NCBI GenBank assembly: GCA_026545765.1
Contig: CM048841.1
Span: 97,049,352 to 97,113,351, forward strand
Direction of reading: 5' to 3'
Length of the DNA: 64,000 bases
DNA from: Plantago major
Lineage: Eukaryota > Streptophyta > Magnoliopsida > Lamiales > Plantaginaceae
The notes under the pieces are model-generated. The model saw nothing but the letters and a program-made list of their open reading frames with translations, had not been told where the DNA came from and did no database searches. Positions 14,275 to 24,949 of the stretch are shown in pieces. The stretch's first letter is position 1, and each line of letters begins with the position of its first letter. A program made the translations under genes and the position numbers.

Positions 14275-14631
14275 CTCCAAATATTATCAAATGAGGTATA
14301 TATCAATTCTCTTCCCTTACCTTTTGTTTTTCGTTTTCCTCTTATGTCCTACCGCGCTCACAGCTAAATGATTAGCTGACGGCGGCAGGAATGCTTCTTC
14401 CGTCCCTACCTATACAATCATCAAACGCTAAAAGAAGAGTGGTATCATGTTTCATCAATGTACTTGCATGGATTGGTCAGTTGTGCGAGATAATCGAAAA
14501 ATGGATGGAGCTCACATTAACTCTTACATGTGGTGTAGTTATATGTCATCCGTTTGTCTATTTTTATGCATTCATATGCATGCCAGTTGATTGAAACAGT
14601 AACCAAGAGGTCGGATATAAATAGTATCATG

Positions 14632-14779
14632 TAGGGGTGATCATAAAATCCGAAATCCAAAAATCTGAAAATTCGATCCGATCCGATACAATCCGATGTA
14701 TTCAGATCGGATTACGAATTATGATATTTTAGATTCGAAGATTTTCGGATTAATCCGATCCGATCTGTCGGATTTTCGG

Positions 14780-14827
<48 letters not shown>

Positions 14828-15167
14828 CCCCTTATTCATCCAAACAAAATACAAAATAGAACATAGAACTCCAAACTTTTTGTATTTGTTGTTTTGGATT
14901 TGAAGTAAACTTGTGAACTTTATTTTGTTTATTTTGAATGTGGAACTACTGAACTAGTATTTAATTTGGCTACGAAATGCATTTCAGTTTTTTTTTTAAT
15001 TAAATTTCGGATTATTCGGATTAAATCCGATCCAATCCGAACTTTTTTCGGATTAATCCGAATTCCGATCCGATCGTTCGGATCGGATTTGAATGGCGCT
15101 TCTGGAACTTGGATTGATCCGAACTTCGAATCGAATTGGATCGGATTAATCAGAATGTGCAACCCTA
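14632..15167. mobile_element. hAT-superfamily MITE, 536 bp
   Basis: The element begins TAGGGGTGATCAT and ends ATGTGCAACCCTA, giving imperfect inverted termini. It is flanked by the perfect 8-bp duplication GTATCATG at 14624-14631 and 15168-15175, the hAT hallmark. The ends are packed with short CCGATC/CGGATT motifs in both orientations, typical hAT subterminal repeats. An AT microsatellite occupies about 14782-14823. There is no transposase, so it is non-autonomous. It lies in the shared upstream region of the divergent callose synthase and BTF3 genes. Confidence 0.88.
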
Positions 15168-15289
15168 GTATCATGTGTATGTATCGACAGATATAAATGC
15201 GATTGATACGGCTAAAATATGTCTATACAGATGTTGATGTCAAAATGCGTGTTAAAATAAGTTAAAACTGTCCTTGACGTATCGGGTTC

Positions 15290-15385
15290 CACCTGGGCTG
15301 GATCCCTAGTCCGAATGGCTTTGGCCCATCAACAAGATTTACCTGGGCTTTAATAAGAAGAGAGCTCACTCAGCTAGGGTTTCAT
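15290..15385 (+). promoter_or_regulatory. BTF3 promoter with site II-type and telo-box motifs
   Basis: TGGGCT occurs at 15294 and 15344, GGCCCA at about 15323, and the telo-box AGGGTTT at 15376. These combinations are known in plant promoters of ribosomal-protein and other translation genes. A pyrimidine-rich leader follows directly. The role is inferred from motif content. Confidence 0.55.
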
Positions 15386-15451
15386 TTCGTTATCTACTCC
15401 TCCTTCAAGCTATCACTCTTCCATCTCGATTTGCCTCCACAGCTCGTCAAG
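15370..15451 (+). other. Probable 5' non-coding exon of the BTF3 gene
   Basis: A pyrimidine-rich leader ends at a good donor (CAAG then GTAATT) at 15451/15452. The matching acceptor (CACAG) immediately precedes the start ATG at 16212. This implies a 760-bp intron in the 5' UTR, as is common in plant housekeeping genes. The 5' boundary is approximate. Confidence 0.6.
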
Positions 15452-16211
15452 GTAATTCCTTTCTTTCTCTGTTAATGTTCTCTCATTGTGAATACCTCCA
15501 TGTTTAGCTTCATATAGATTTTGCTTTAATTTTTTCATCTTCAATTTTTCATTTTGGGGATTTCAATTTTCTGTGAATCTGCTTGTTGTTGTGTATCAGA
15601 TACTTATGGAATGTTATGCTTTGTTTTCGTTTTCTTACGCTCTCTGTGTGTTTCGATTTGCTGGCATTTGGGTCAAGGAGTATGCTTTACTTTGTCATTT
15701 TACTAATTTTATGCTTTTGGTTAGTACTGTGTGTGTTGAGCCAAGGTTTTGTTTTGGTGAAAAAGAATGGGAGATGGTTATTTTAAGCTGCCCATTGTAT
15801 TTTATCCGTCTTATTTGCATAGATTAATATTTTGCTTTAGATGGGAGTTGCCAAAAAACTTGAACTTCTTGAGATTATTTTAGAAGCTGTTTTTTGTTAC
15901 GTCTCGTAAAAATGCAAGCTTTATAAGTTTCAAGGGTGATTTTCATCTAACACCCTTTTAACATGGTCACTAAGCATTTAGATTTACAACTCAGTGTTCA
16001 TAACTGTACTTCCGTGGACTTTATGTTTTGATTATTTTATAATGTGCCTAGTCATGTAAACTATAGTTTGATTTCGGTATAGTGCTCTGTGGTAACATGA
16101 CATTGAGTTTTATAATTGTGATGTTTGAAAGATAGTTGCGGCACGTGAGAATGTACCTGTAAAATATGCCCTGAGCTTTTTCCTGACTACATACTCTGTT
16201 CAATTGCACAG

Positions 16212-17288
16212 ATGAATGTGGAAAAGCTAAAGAAAATGGCCGGTTCGGTCCGGACCGGTGGAAAGGGTACCATGAGAAGGTTTGTGTTTAATGAGACTTG
16301 ATATGTTATTTTAACTAGGTACCTAGATGGATTTTTCTGAAGGCAAGAGAAAACTGTTAATTTTATGTTCTGTTAAAATTACAGAAAGAAGAAGGCTGTT
16401 CACAAGACAACCACAACAGATGATAAAAGGCTCCAGAGCACTTTAAAGAGAATAGGAGTAAATGCCATTCCTGCTATTGAGGAGGTTAATATTTTCAAGG
16501 AGGATGTAGTTATCCAATTCATCAGCCCTAAAGGTATATATATAGACTGCTTATCTAGACTTCCAGTGTACCCAGTGGGCTTTCTATAGCATTTGTCATG
16601 TCCGAGATAATAATCACTTCTTTGTTGGTTCAGTTCAAGCATCCATTGCTGCCAATACTTGGGTTGTAAGCGGAACTCCCCAGACCAAGAGTATGTTCTC
16701 TATTTCTATTCCATTCAAAGTGACTCTGGATAACTTCTTATTTTCACATTAATCTAAAACAAAATGGAGTACATGTGGGCCTATTCTTGTTTTTTAACAT
16801 CAACTATTGTTACAGATTTTATTTGGAACTAAATTGTAATTTGTTCCTTTAAAACAGCATCTCATGTGTGTAATGATTTGTACAAGTGCTTGATCACCCA
16901 ATTCGTTTTATTCTTATTTCTTGGTCCTCAGTCTGACACATTACATAAATGTGTTCTGCAGAATTGCAAGACATTCTTCCCCAGATTATTCACCAATTGG
17001 GTAAGTGTGGTATTGCCTGTTCTAGTTATTTTACAGTTATATATGTGCCAAAATGTATAAACTCACCTGACTTTTATTGTAAAACTACTATCAGGCCCTG
17101 ATAACCTTGAGAACTTGAAAAAGCTGGCTGAGCAGTTCCAGAGACAGGGAGCTGGTTCTGGAGATGGTGCAGCCGCAGTTACAGGAGCTCCAGATGATGA
17201 TGATGAGGTTCCTGACCTTGTAGCTGGCGAGACTTTTGAAGCTGCTGCAGAGGAAGGTCACACTCCAGCTGCAGCCGCAACATCTTAG
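16212..17288 (+). CDS. BTF3: Nascent polypeptide-associated complex subunit beta / BTF3
   Basis: NAC-beta subunit, which pairs with NAC-alpha at the ribosome exit tunnel and shields nascent chains. Exons 16212-16279, 16385-16533, 16634-16690, 16962-17000 and 17095-17288 join in frame to 168 residues, the usual length. Features: N-terminal [19 protein letters not shown]; basic ribosome-binding motif RRKKKAVHK at about 23-31; the NAC beta-barrel from about [13 protein letters not shown] to [11 protein letters not shown]; then [14 protein letters not shown] and an acidic tail with [10 protein letters not shown]. All splice sites are GT-AG. The start is the first ATG after the leader intron. Some plant proteins in this family are annotated as transcription factor BTF3. 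No sign of damage. Confidence 0.96.
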
Positions 17289-17894
17289 GGAGTGGATCTA
17301 TTTTCAATTTTGTGTCGTTGCGTATATTTTAAACGTTCTTGAAATCAGTTATGGTTACATAATTTGTCTACTTTTGATCCATGACTGGAAGCTGGTATTT
17401 GAATGTTTCAATTAGTATCTTGATATGATTTCAGAGTTTTCTTTTCTTCTGCCAAGTACCTCCAATTTAGTGCCTCAGGCTGTACTTTGGATACCTATAC
17501 AACCATCTTCAATATTTTTGGAGTTGCATTTCTATCTAATCCAGAGCAACTTGCTTCATCATGTTTAAAAAAGATCTCAATGGAGGTTGGCTAGAGGTTT
17601 TCTGTAAAACCGGTAGCCCTACTCAGTCCACAACGAGGATATTTTCGCTTCAAGTCTTCGTCCGGTCCCATCCGACAGTATATAATTCAGAAATCTACAT
17701 TGTATGTTGCATATAATCCAAAATACTACTTGTTCATCTCCAGGCTGTTTGATGTATAGAGTACCTGCTTATGCATTGCCATTGACTCAAATTTTGTAGT
17801 AACAAATCAAATTGATTTTGACATCCACTTTCGAGATTGAGTGGCACAGGCAAACAAAGAAGTACTGCTACCTTATCTCTGTTAAACCAAGAAT
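17289..17894. other. BTF3 3' flank, no gene seen
   Basis: The 3' UTR of BTF3 and unremarkable AT-rich DNA. Open frames here are short and lack plant-gene features. Homology with the HyPRP repeat units begins near 17895. Confidence 0.6.
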
Positions 17895-18740
17895 ATCCAC
17901 GAATTGAATGAGCACAGAGCAAACATAGGTAGGAATAGGTCCTAACCGCGAATTATTACATAGCCGAGTTTATGACTAATAATTTCATAGACGGTGTGGT
18001 TAGGACTTTGGAACGATATAATGTAAGTCGTACAGTATATGAGAAACTTGTGAACCTGGTCTAAATAAGTATTTTCGGGTTATAACTTAGATATAGAGAC
18101 TAGAGTTAGTCTGAATTACATGCCTGGCTGCTGGACGAGGAACATTCTTTTACCGTACAAATAATTGCCATGAATGATGCAACTAATTAATTTGAATTAT
18201 AAATCACAAGTTGGCCATGAATGATGCAACTAATTAATTTGAATTATAAATCACAAGTTCATTACTTCACTAAAAGGCAATTACTTGCTCCCACTAACAT
18301 AATGGTCCTAAAAAACAAAGTACAGATGCAATATTTCAATACCACAAACATTCTTTTAGGCCACCATTTGATTCATTAAGAACAAAATCTACGATACACA
18401 CCGTATCAGTTCTATAGAACATGTCCACTTTAATTTTTAGTATCACACAAAATAAGAAACGTACTACTATAACTATTTATTATATGTAAGGTTAATTTAT
18501 AACTTTGTCAAATTAGTTAGCTTGGTTGGCGGTCACTCTTCACCATAAGATTATAAATTATATAATCTTTGTCCTAAAATTATAAGAATCTAAAGTGGAC
18601 AATTTTAACGGAATGTTTAAAATGATCAAAGTGAAGAGTTCGAGCCGACGGAGGGATTACATTTTTTAATTCAACTTGTATGTGTGAAACTAAGAAAAAA
18701 TAATGTCAAGCTTCTAATTTACAACTCTCAAAATCCTAAT

Positions 18741-18872
18741 AACTCCAAATCCCGTGATCAATTCTCTTCCATTTTTTGATTTCATTCCAATCTTACCCAC
18801 ATGGATTAAGCAAAAATGGATCTTTATTTTCCAAAACAATTTAAAAAATCATCACAATTTTCACCTATAAAA
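18741..18872 (+). promoter_or_regulatory. HyPRP gene 1 promoter: conserved block and TATA box
   Basis: The block AACTCCAAATCCCGTGATCA at 18741 recurs before genes 2 (26925), 3 (30087) and, slightly changed, 4 (38522), each 216-262 bp ahead of the ATG. A TATA box, TATAAAA, lies at 18866, about 90 bp ahead of the start codon. Comparable TATA boxes precede gene 2 (27051), gene 3 (30220) and gene 4 (38687). Confidence 0.7.
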
Positions 18873-18956
18873 CCCCAACTCACTACACACTCTCATCACA
18901 CAACACTAAAGCCAAACACATTGCAAGTATTCTACAACTAGTCCTTCTAAGACACA

Positions 18957-19388
18957 ATGGCTTCAAGAGCTGCCCTTTTCATCCTCTTCAACATTCTCTT
19001 CTTCACCGCGGTGTCCGCAACCTCGACCCCGTGCCCCCCTCCACCAAAACCGAAGCCCGCTTGCCCACCCCCTCCACATAAGACCCCGAGTCCGAGTGGG
19101 GGACACGGAGGAAAAACACCTTCCAAGGCGACATGCCCCAAAGACACCCTAAAGTTGGGAGTGTGTGCCAATTTGCTCAATGACTTGGTGAGCATAGTTG
19201 TTGGGACACCACCAAAGACCCCTTGCTGCTCCCTTCTCGGCGGCTTGGCCGATCTCGAGGCAGCCGTCTGCCTTTGCACTGCCATCAAGGCCAATGTGTT
19301 GGGTATCAACCTCAATGTGCCAGTCTCACTAAGCTTGCTCTTGAACTACTGTGGCAAGAAAGTTCCCTCTGGATTCCAATGTGCATAA
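18957..19388 (+). CDS. Hybrid proline-rich protein (14-kDa DC2.15-like), copy 1
   Basis: Small secreted cell-wall or cell-surface protein of the HyPRP/eight-cysteine-motif group related to lipid-transfer proteins. Intron-less, 143 residues. Residues 1-21 form a signal peptide ending AVSA. A proline-rich spacer (about 25-57) contains [16 protein letters not shown]. The C-terminal domain has the eight cysteines at 60, 70, 90, 91, 105, 107, 132 and 142, i.e. C-C-CC-CXC-C-C. Family functions are proposed in wall structure, defence and stress, but the substrate is uncertain. A TATA box lies 90 bp upstream. Copies 2 and 3 are nearly identical. Confidence 0.93.
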   Translation: MASRAALFILFNILFFTAVSATSTPCPPPPKPKPACPPPPHKTPSPSGGHGGKTPSKATCPKDTLKLGVCANLLNDLVSIVVGTPPKTPCCSLLGGLADLEAAVCLCTAIKANVLGINLNVPVSLSLLLNYCGKKVPSGFQCA

Positions 19389-20442
19389 TTAATTTACCAT
19401 GTCTAAATAATCATGGTCAATTAATAGTAGTAGTACTTCAAATTGGATGTTTGATTTATGTTGTAAGTACGTGAGTTTTTTATTTAAATTTCGTGCATGT
19501 TGCTTTTGTAAGTTTCACTTTCGGAGATTGATGTATGGTGATGTCAAATCAACTAATTGACATATGTGTTTGGCCGATCAACTTTTATGGATTAATAAGA
19601 TTGTTACTTAATTTCGTACCATTTTAGTTGCAATCGAATTTAACAGAACTCAGTATTTTTTTTATCTTCCCTTATAGGCTATATGTGTGCCAACCATTTG
19701 AACGAAAATTTCGACACTAGAGGTGCAACCGTAACATTCATAGGGTCTAACAAATTCATTTTATCTCAGTACTAAAATAGCCGGTGGTTATCAACCACCA
19801 TTAAAATTTGAGACGGGGACACCCGCTTCGCAATTATATGCACCTAGTTATTGAAAAAACTAATATAAATAATAAGATTCCACAACAATATCTAAACAAG
19901 CTTCAAAACAACGATATGAAAAGTTAGATAGAAATCTTTTATTTTTTAAACCTAATCGCTCCCTCAATTCTGGAGAAATTTATACAATAAGGTTTCACGC
20001 GTAGTTTTAGATGAAAAGTTAAAGTAATGATAAAAAATTAAAAAAAAGGAAAATGTGTAATTTGTATGTAAACTTGAATTTGTTTATTGTTATGTGTGTG
20101 GTAGATTCATTTTTTTCGTAATATATGAAGTTTTATGGGACGACTAATATGATAAATGCATGATTTTTTTGTGAAAAACGACGTTATTCTAAAAAAAAAG
20201 TCTTTTCCTTTTATGAGTGTGATAAATTTAATTATGTGAATGGAAACATTGATTCCTTTCTACTGAATACTGATAATATGCACGGTGAACCAACAATTAT
20301 TACAAGTGGTAAGGAATTTGAGTTCACTTAAATAAAGTCTCGACTTCGAGAGTTATAGATGTAAAAGAGGTAGAGCCACCTCCCTAAAAAGAAAAAATGA
20401 TCATATGCCGGTATGTGCGTGACATGCTCATTTGACACAAAG

Positions 20443-21423
20443 TAGGGGTGTACATAAAAAATAACCGACCGCCCTGCATGCCCGCCATTTCGCCTGCGCG
20501 GTTGGGCGATTGGCAACCGCCAACCCACTCGACCCACCCGCCTGTATATGCATATATGTATTTTTTATTTTTAATATAATAGATTAATAGTACTATAGGC
20601 AATGCTTCTCGAGGCACAATTTCAGGTATTACTCCTCTTTCTAGGCAATTTTTTCTACCCTTTTCTTATTTACTTAGATTGAATTATGTTATGTTAGTTC
20701 CATATTCAGCAACACATCTCTTCTTATGAGACTGGTTTGTAACCTTGAAGTGACTGTGTTGCTACTTAATTTATGCAGAAACTCCATTTCAGCTCATAAT
20801 CTCATCAATTAGCTTGAGAGCATGCATATAACTGATGCCACAATTGCTTTGTTTGTTCCTTCCTCATCTAGTTTTTTTGAACTTTAATCCACAATTATGT
20901 AAATTTTTAAGTTTGTTAATGAGTATGTCTCTTGCTGCAAGATCTCACTTGCATATCTCTCTAGTATTGTATGGTTGGATTTGCATATCTCTTAGCTTTG
21001 AATTGTTTCTTCCTTTTTTTTTCTAGATTGCTTAGCATTTTCCATCAGAGGGCAGAGGGAATATTGTTTTGCTTCTTGGCATTAGTTTGCAATCTTAGTT
21101 TTTGTCATGACTTCGTAATTTAAATACTCATGGACTTATATTTGAAATTGTATTTGGAATTTATGTACTTAAACTACTTGTATTAAAGTTTCGAATTATG
21201 ATGATGTTTGCCTTACTGTTACAGGTGAGTTTATTGAGCTTATGAAGTCTAATGTCTCTTTCTTTAATGCGTCATATATGTCCTTGTTTTGATGTGTTAA
21301 ACCGTCAATCCGCCCGCCTCAAGTAGTCAACCGACCCGCGGCGGTTGAGAGAAAATCCCACCCGCCACGGTTCGGTTAGAACTTTGGCAAATAACCGCCC
21401 GTAATCGCCCGTGTACACCCCTA
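20443..21423. mobile_element. Non-autonomous hAT element, 981 bp
   Basis: Perfect terminal inverted repeats TAGGGGTGTACA / TGTACACCCCTA are flanked by the 8-bp duplication ACACAAAG at 20435-20442 and 21424-21431. Subterminal regions carry GC-rich motifs related to CCGCCC and GGCGGTT in both orientations, against an AT-rich background. Unit B holds the uninterrupted equivalent at 28623-28630 (GACACAAAGTATGAG), which proves insertion after the duplication. No transposase frame is visible. Confidence 0.93.
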
Positions 21424-22406
21424 ACACAAAGTATGAGAGCATTTGATGGTTATTTAATGAGGACGTCACAGATTGCGTACCATCCTAATATGTCTTTGCT
21501 AAGGTGAAATAGTTATCCAAATTATATATAAAATTATATATAGTTTGTAAGATCATCCCACAGGTAAAATTTAGGGAAAAGTGGTGACAAAAATCCATTT
21601 GTGGGTAAATTTTCAAAAAAAAGACTCCAACAATGAAAACCAATTCAAAAAAGAACCTCTTACTTTTATACACCCCTTGAATGTATTATTATACCCCTGA
21701 ATTGTTAAAAATGACTTAATTCTAAGAATTTATCTTACATATTATTTTCATTTATAATTTTATAATATTTTTTATTTTAAAATTTTTCAATTTCAGATTT
21801 TGTTCTTTCACATTTTATTCTTTGTTTTTGTAACTTTTACGTATAGTTCAAATGTACATTCGGAATGTATATTTATAGTTTCAATATTCAGTTTTAACTG
21901 TATATTTATAGTTTCAATATCCAGTTCTTTGAGTAAGTTTTCTAAGAAACACCCTTTAGATAAAGACATAGAAACAAAGTTTCTATATATTACATATTGA
22001 CCCCAAACAAAAACTACTTTCTAAATGCTACCCAACCAAGGGCCAACTACTAGATTGAGAAAATGGATTCATATATAAACGTTATAACCCGGAAAAACAC
22101 ACAAGCTGCCGTCATAAATGCTCAAAACAGCTCATACGAAAATTCTCTCTCTAAAAACTCTCCACCAAAACAGTTCCGATCAAGCCGGTTTCTGATCAGA
22201 AATCGCACTGAAAACTGTCAACTGAGAAGATCTGAGCTAGAAACCTTCATCTGGAGTTGGAACAAAGGTAAGATCTGATTTCGAACGTTTGTTTTGATTT
22301 CTGATAGTTTTTCATCGTTCTTCATGTTACGAAATTGTTGATGAGCTATTTTTCATCATGTTTACGTCTATTTTAAGTGAAATTTTTTTATCGTTATTGT
22401 TCATAG

Positions 22407-22473
22407 ATGCCAGAATCGGCTTCAGACTCTGCAACTACATACACTGATGATCCTACAGTGATTCAAACCACAG
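22407..22473 (+). pseudogene. Possible first coding exon of a gene remnant inside the MULE-type element
   Basis: A 22-codon frame starts ATGCCAGAATCGGC just after an acceptor (CATAG) and ends at ACAG/GTCCATG, a possible donor. A matching upstream donor, AAAG/GTAAGATC, lies at about 22268, giving a 138-bp leader intron. The peptide MPESASDSATTYTDDPTVIQ is not recognised. It could be the start of an internally deleted transposase or of a captured host gene. Repeats begin 80 bp downstream. Confidence 0.3.
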
Positions 22474-22554
22474 GTCCATGTTCTCTTCCAATACTGCTAT
22501 GATTTCAGCCTTTTTGTTCTGTAAAAATTATACTACGAACTCGATGTGAAGTTG

Positions 22555-23000
22555 TTACAGACATAATATAATCACTATGTTCTCACTATGATCTGTAATA
22601 TAATCACTATGTTCTCTGTCACTACTGCTATGATCTCTATTATTATCACTATGTTCTCTGCCTCTAGTATTATGATCTCTATCATAATTGTTATGTTCTC
22701 TGCATCTAATGCTATGATCTCTGTTATAATTTCTATGTTCTCTGCCACTAATGATATGATATGTATTTTTCATTGCTATATTCTCTGCCTCTAGTATTAT
22801 GATCTCTATCATATATAATTGCTATGTTCTCTGCATCTGATGCTATGATCTCTATTATAATTTCTATGTTCTCTGCCACTAATGCTATGATCTGTATTTT
22901 TCATTGCTATGTTCTCTGCCTCTAGTATTATGATCTCTATCATAATTGCTATGTTCTCTGCCTCTAGTATTATGATCTCTGTTATGATAGAGTGTTTGAG
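22555..23000 (+). repeat. TATGTTCTC / TATGATCTC interspersed tandem array, forward block
   Basis: More than twenty near-regular copies of CTATGTTCTCTG and CTATGATCTCT alternate at spacings of about 25-33 bp, separated by variable TATTATAAT or CTGCCTCTAG segments. The array is within the MULE-type element. Related motifs appear in the opposite orientation at 23350-23610 and again forward at 23900-24240. Long open frames on either strand are products of the repeat, not genes. Confidence 0.85.
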
Positions 23001-23218
23001 GGAGGATTCAACACTCCCACCACTGATGAGGGCTGCAGACATTGTAGCTTGTCTAGAGCTGATTGAACTTCGCCACCCTTAACGTCTGATGTGGGCTTCT
23101 CAGTTGAGAAACCAGCTTGTCAACCTCCATTCAATGGGAGGTGGTAGGGGTGGTTCTTTTGAGAACCTCTATATGACTGAAGCTATCAAGTTTGTGGAGG
23201 GAATGCAACGGTTGTAAT
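22999..23218 (+). pseudogene. Unidentified coding remnant inside the MULE-type element
   Basis: The plus strand reads LPPLMRAADIVACLELIELR, then a stop, then a second stretch with SQLRNQLVNLHSMGGGRGG and ending KFVEGMQRL before a TAA at about 23215. Base composition and amino-acid texture look like real, decayed coding sequence. The family is not recognised. A 24-base segment at 23014-23037 recurs inverted at 23644-23667. It may be the 3' end of the gene that starts near 22407, with the middle replaced by repeats. Confidence 0.35.
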
Positions 23219-23349
23219 CTTATATTTTTCCTGTTTTCAATCTATGTAATAATTCAGCATTCAGTAGAATGCTTTTATCAATAAAAGATTATGTTTTTCT
23301 TAATCACTGTGTTTGTGTTCTTTTTATTTATATTGAGTACATACGGTAT

Positions 23350-23612
23350 AATACTGAAATCATACAGGATAACAATGAGATCATAGCTTCTTATATTGAG
23401 ATCATAATTCGGAACAAAAGTATCATAGCAGACATAACACTGAGATCATAATGTATAATAATGATATCATATAGAATAAAATTGAGATCCTAGTTCTGAA
23501 CAAAAGTATCACTGCAGATATAACACTGAGATCATAGCGTATAATAATGAGATCATAGCGTATAACACTGAGATTATAGGTACTTATATTGAGATCATAA
23601 TCCATAAAACTG
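23350..23612 (-). repeat. Inverted block of the TATGATCTC family
   Basis: On the plus strand this reads GAGATCATA repeatedly, with spacers such as GCGTATAATAAT and CTTATATT. That is the reverse complement of the motif in the forward arrays. The arrangement could allow large imperfect hairpins in a transcript of the element. Confidence 0.75.
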
Positions 23613-23838
23613 AAGAAAGAGAATAATTCTCCTTAGTAGGATTTGCAGCCCTCATCAGTGGTGGGAGTACATAATCCTCCTTAGCAGGATTTGCTATGTC
23701 TTTACTACCCTTCACAGGCACCCCAACAAGCTGTGACTTCCCCCTCCTACCGGGCTTCACCTTAAGCCGCTCATCATTAGGCTTGAAAATATTATTCTTG
23801 TTGCCCCTAGTCTTCTTAGCATTCTTTGCATCAGGCAC
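23612..23838 (-). pseudogene. Basic-protein coding remnant inside the MULE-type element
   Basis: The minus strand encodes a lysine-rich peptide starting MPDAKNAKKTRGNKNNIFKP and including RLKVKPGRRGKSQLVG. It then runs into LPPLMRAA, the same segment that is found on the plus strand at 23014. The basic motif is reminiscent of a DNA-binding or nuclear-localising tail, but no family is recognised. It is probably a part of a transposon gene or a captured gene. Confidence 0.3.
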
Positions 23839-23899
23839 TAATGAAAGAAGAGAAAGGGAAAAGAGACATAAGATATAAAGAACAAAAAACTACTCTGTT

Positions 23900-24245
23900 C
23901 AACAAAAACTATGTTCTCAAAGAATACAAGGTATGATTACAACATAAACAACTATGTTCTCAAGCAAAAAATAAATCTATGATCTCAAAATACACAACTA
24001 TGTTCTCAACCAGAGATACTATGTTCTCAAGAAAATAGTCTATGATCTCAACATAAACAACTATGTTCTCAAGCAAAACATCTTATGATCTCAACATAAA
24101 CTACTATGTTCTCAACCAAAAAAACTATGATCTCAACAAAAACAAAGTTAACATCTCAATATAAAACATCTATGATCTCAACAGAACAATAACAACTATG
24201 TTCTTAAAAGCATAGATACCAACTATGTTTCACAGAACACAACAA
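23900..24245 (+). repeat. TATGTTCTC / TATGATCTC array, second forward block
   Basis: Copies of ACTATGTTCTCAA and CTATGATCTCAACA repeat about every 25-35 bp with AAACAACTATG-type spacers. They share the core motif with the 22555-23000 block, but the spacers differ. The block lies within the MULE-type element. Confidence 0.8.
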
Positions 24246-24949
24246 GCGAAAAAAAAACCACTATGTTCTAAACCAAACCAACTATGCTATAAAACTTCCG
24301 ATCAAACTCAAAAACGACGAAAACTTCCGATCAAACTCAAAAACGGAAAAAAAATCCGTCAATCAAAAGCGAATAACAAAATAGCAACAAAAAACTTACA
24401 ATGTGAGCAAAGAATTCCACGTGAAAACAGAGATCGCAAGCTTTAATGGCGTGAAAGTCCGAGAAATTTTCAGACGAATTGAAGACGAAAAAGGAAAGAG
24501 AGAAGAAAGATCGCGGAAAGTGAAAATGAAACTGATTAAATCGAGAAAACGGATCATATAGTCCGAATCTGCAAAAAACACTAAAAAATGAACTGTTTAA
24601 TGGTAAATTGCAAAAAGACCCCGTTTCTTGATAAAATAGCTAGAAACTGTTTCTCCCAAGACTTTGTGGGTTTATATATGTTTATTGTATTTTATATTAA
24701 CAATGATACAGTCGAACTATATACTATAGTCCAATATTCAATTTAACTGGATGTACAGGTCCATCATACAGTCAAATGTACAAATAGAGTTCGATTATAC
24801 AGTCGAAATTAAAGAAGTTACATCATCAGGAAGAATTATAAGAAATTAAAGTAAATATAAAACTAAATACAGAAAAAAGTTTTTTTTAAAAAAAAAAAAA
24901 AAAAAGCAACATCGCAGCTTGAATATAAGTCAGATCGGAGCTCGAATCT

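Larger units (their letters stand above)
17895..21573 (+). repeat. HyPRP tandem unit A
   Basis: First copy of a segment repeated at about 25668 and 28771. It starts near CCACGAATTGAATGAGCACA and includes TGGTTAGGACTTTGGAACGA (17999), the HyPRP promoter block, gene 1 and about 1 kb of 3' flank. It is interrupted at 20443-21423 by a hAT element. Homology with unit B resumes at 21432 and runs to the Mutator-like insertion. The outer left flank of units B and C, about 430 bp, is not found here. Confidence 0.85.

Noticed and set aside
18947..19315. Long minus-strand open frames opposite the HyPRP genes (also at 27133, 30305, 38717)
   Set aside because: They are antisense shadows of conserved HyPRP coding sequence. 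They appear in all copies simply because the plus-strand protein is conserved, and have no splice or start context.
22555..22812. Repetitive minus-strand peptide with NYNRDHS and GREHS units
   Set aside because: Product of the TATGATCTC/TATGTTCTC array inside the MULE-type element, not a gene.
22555..24245. Possible CRISPR-like array of repeats and spacers
   Set aside because: Plant nuclear context, short imperfect cores, variable spacer length and no cas genes. A transposon-borne repeat is a better explanation.
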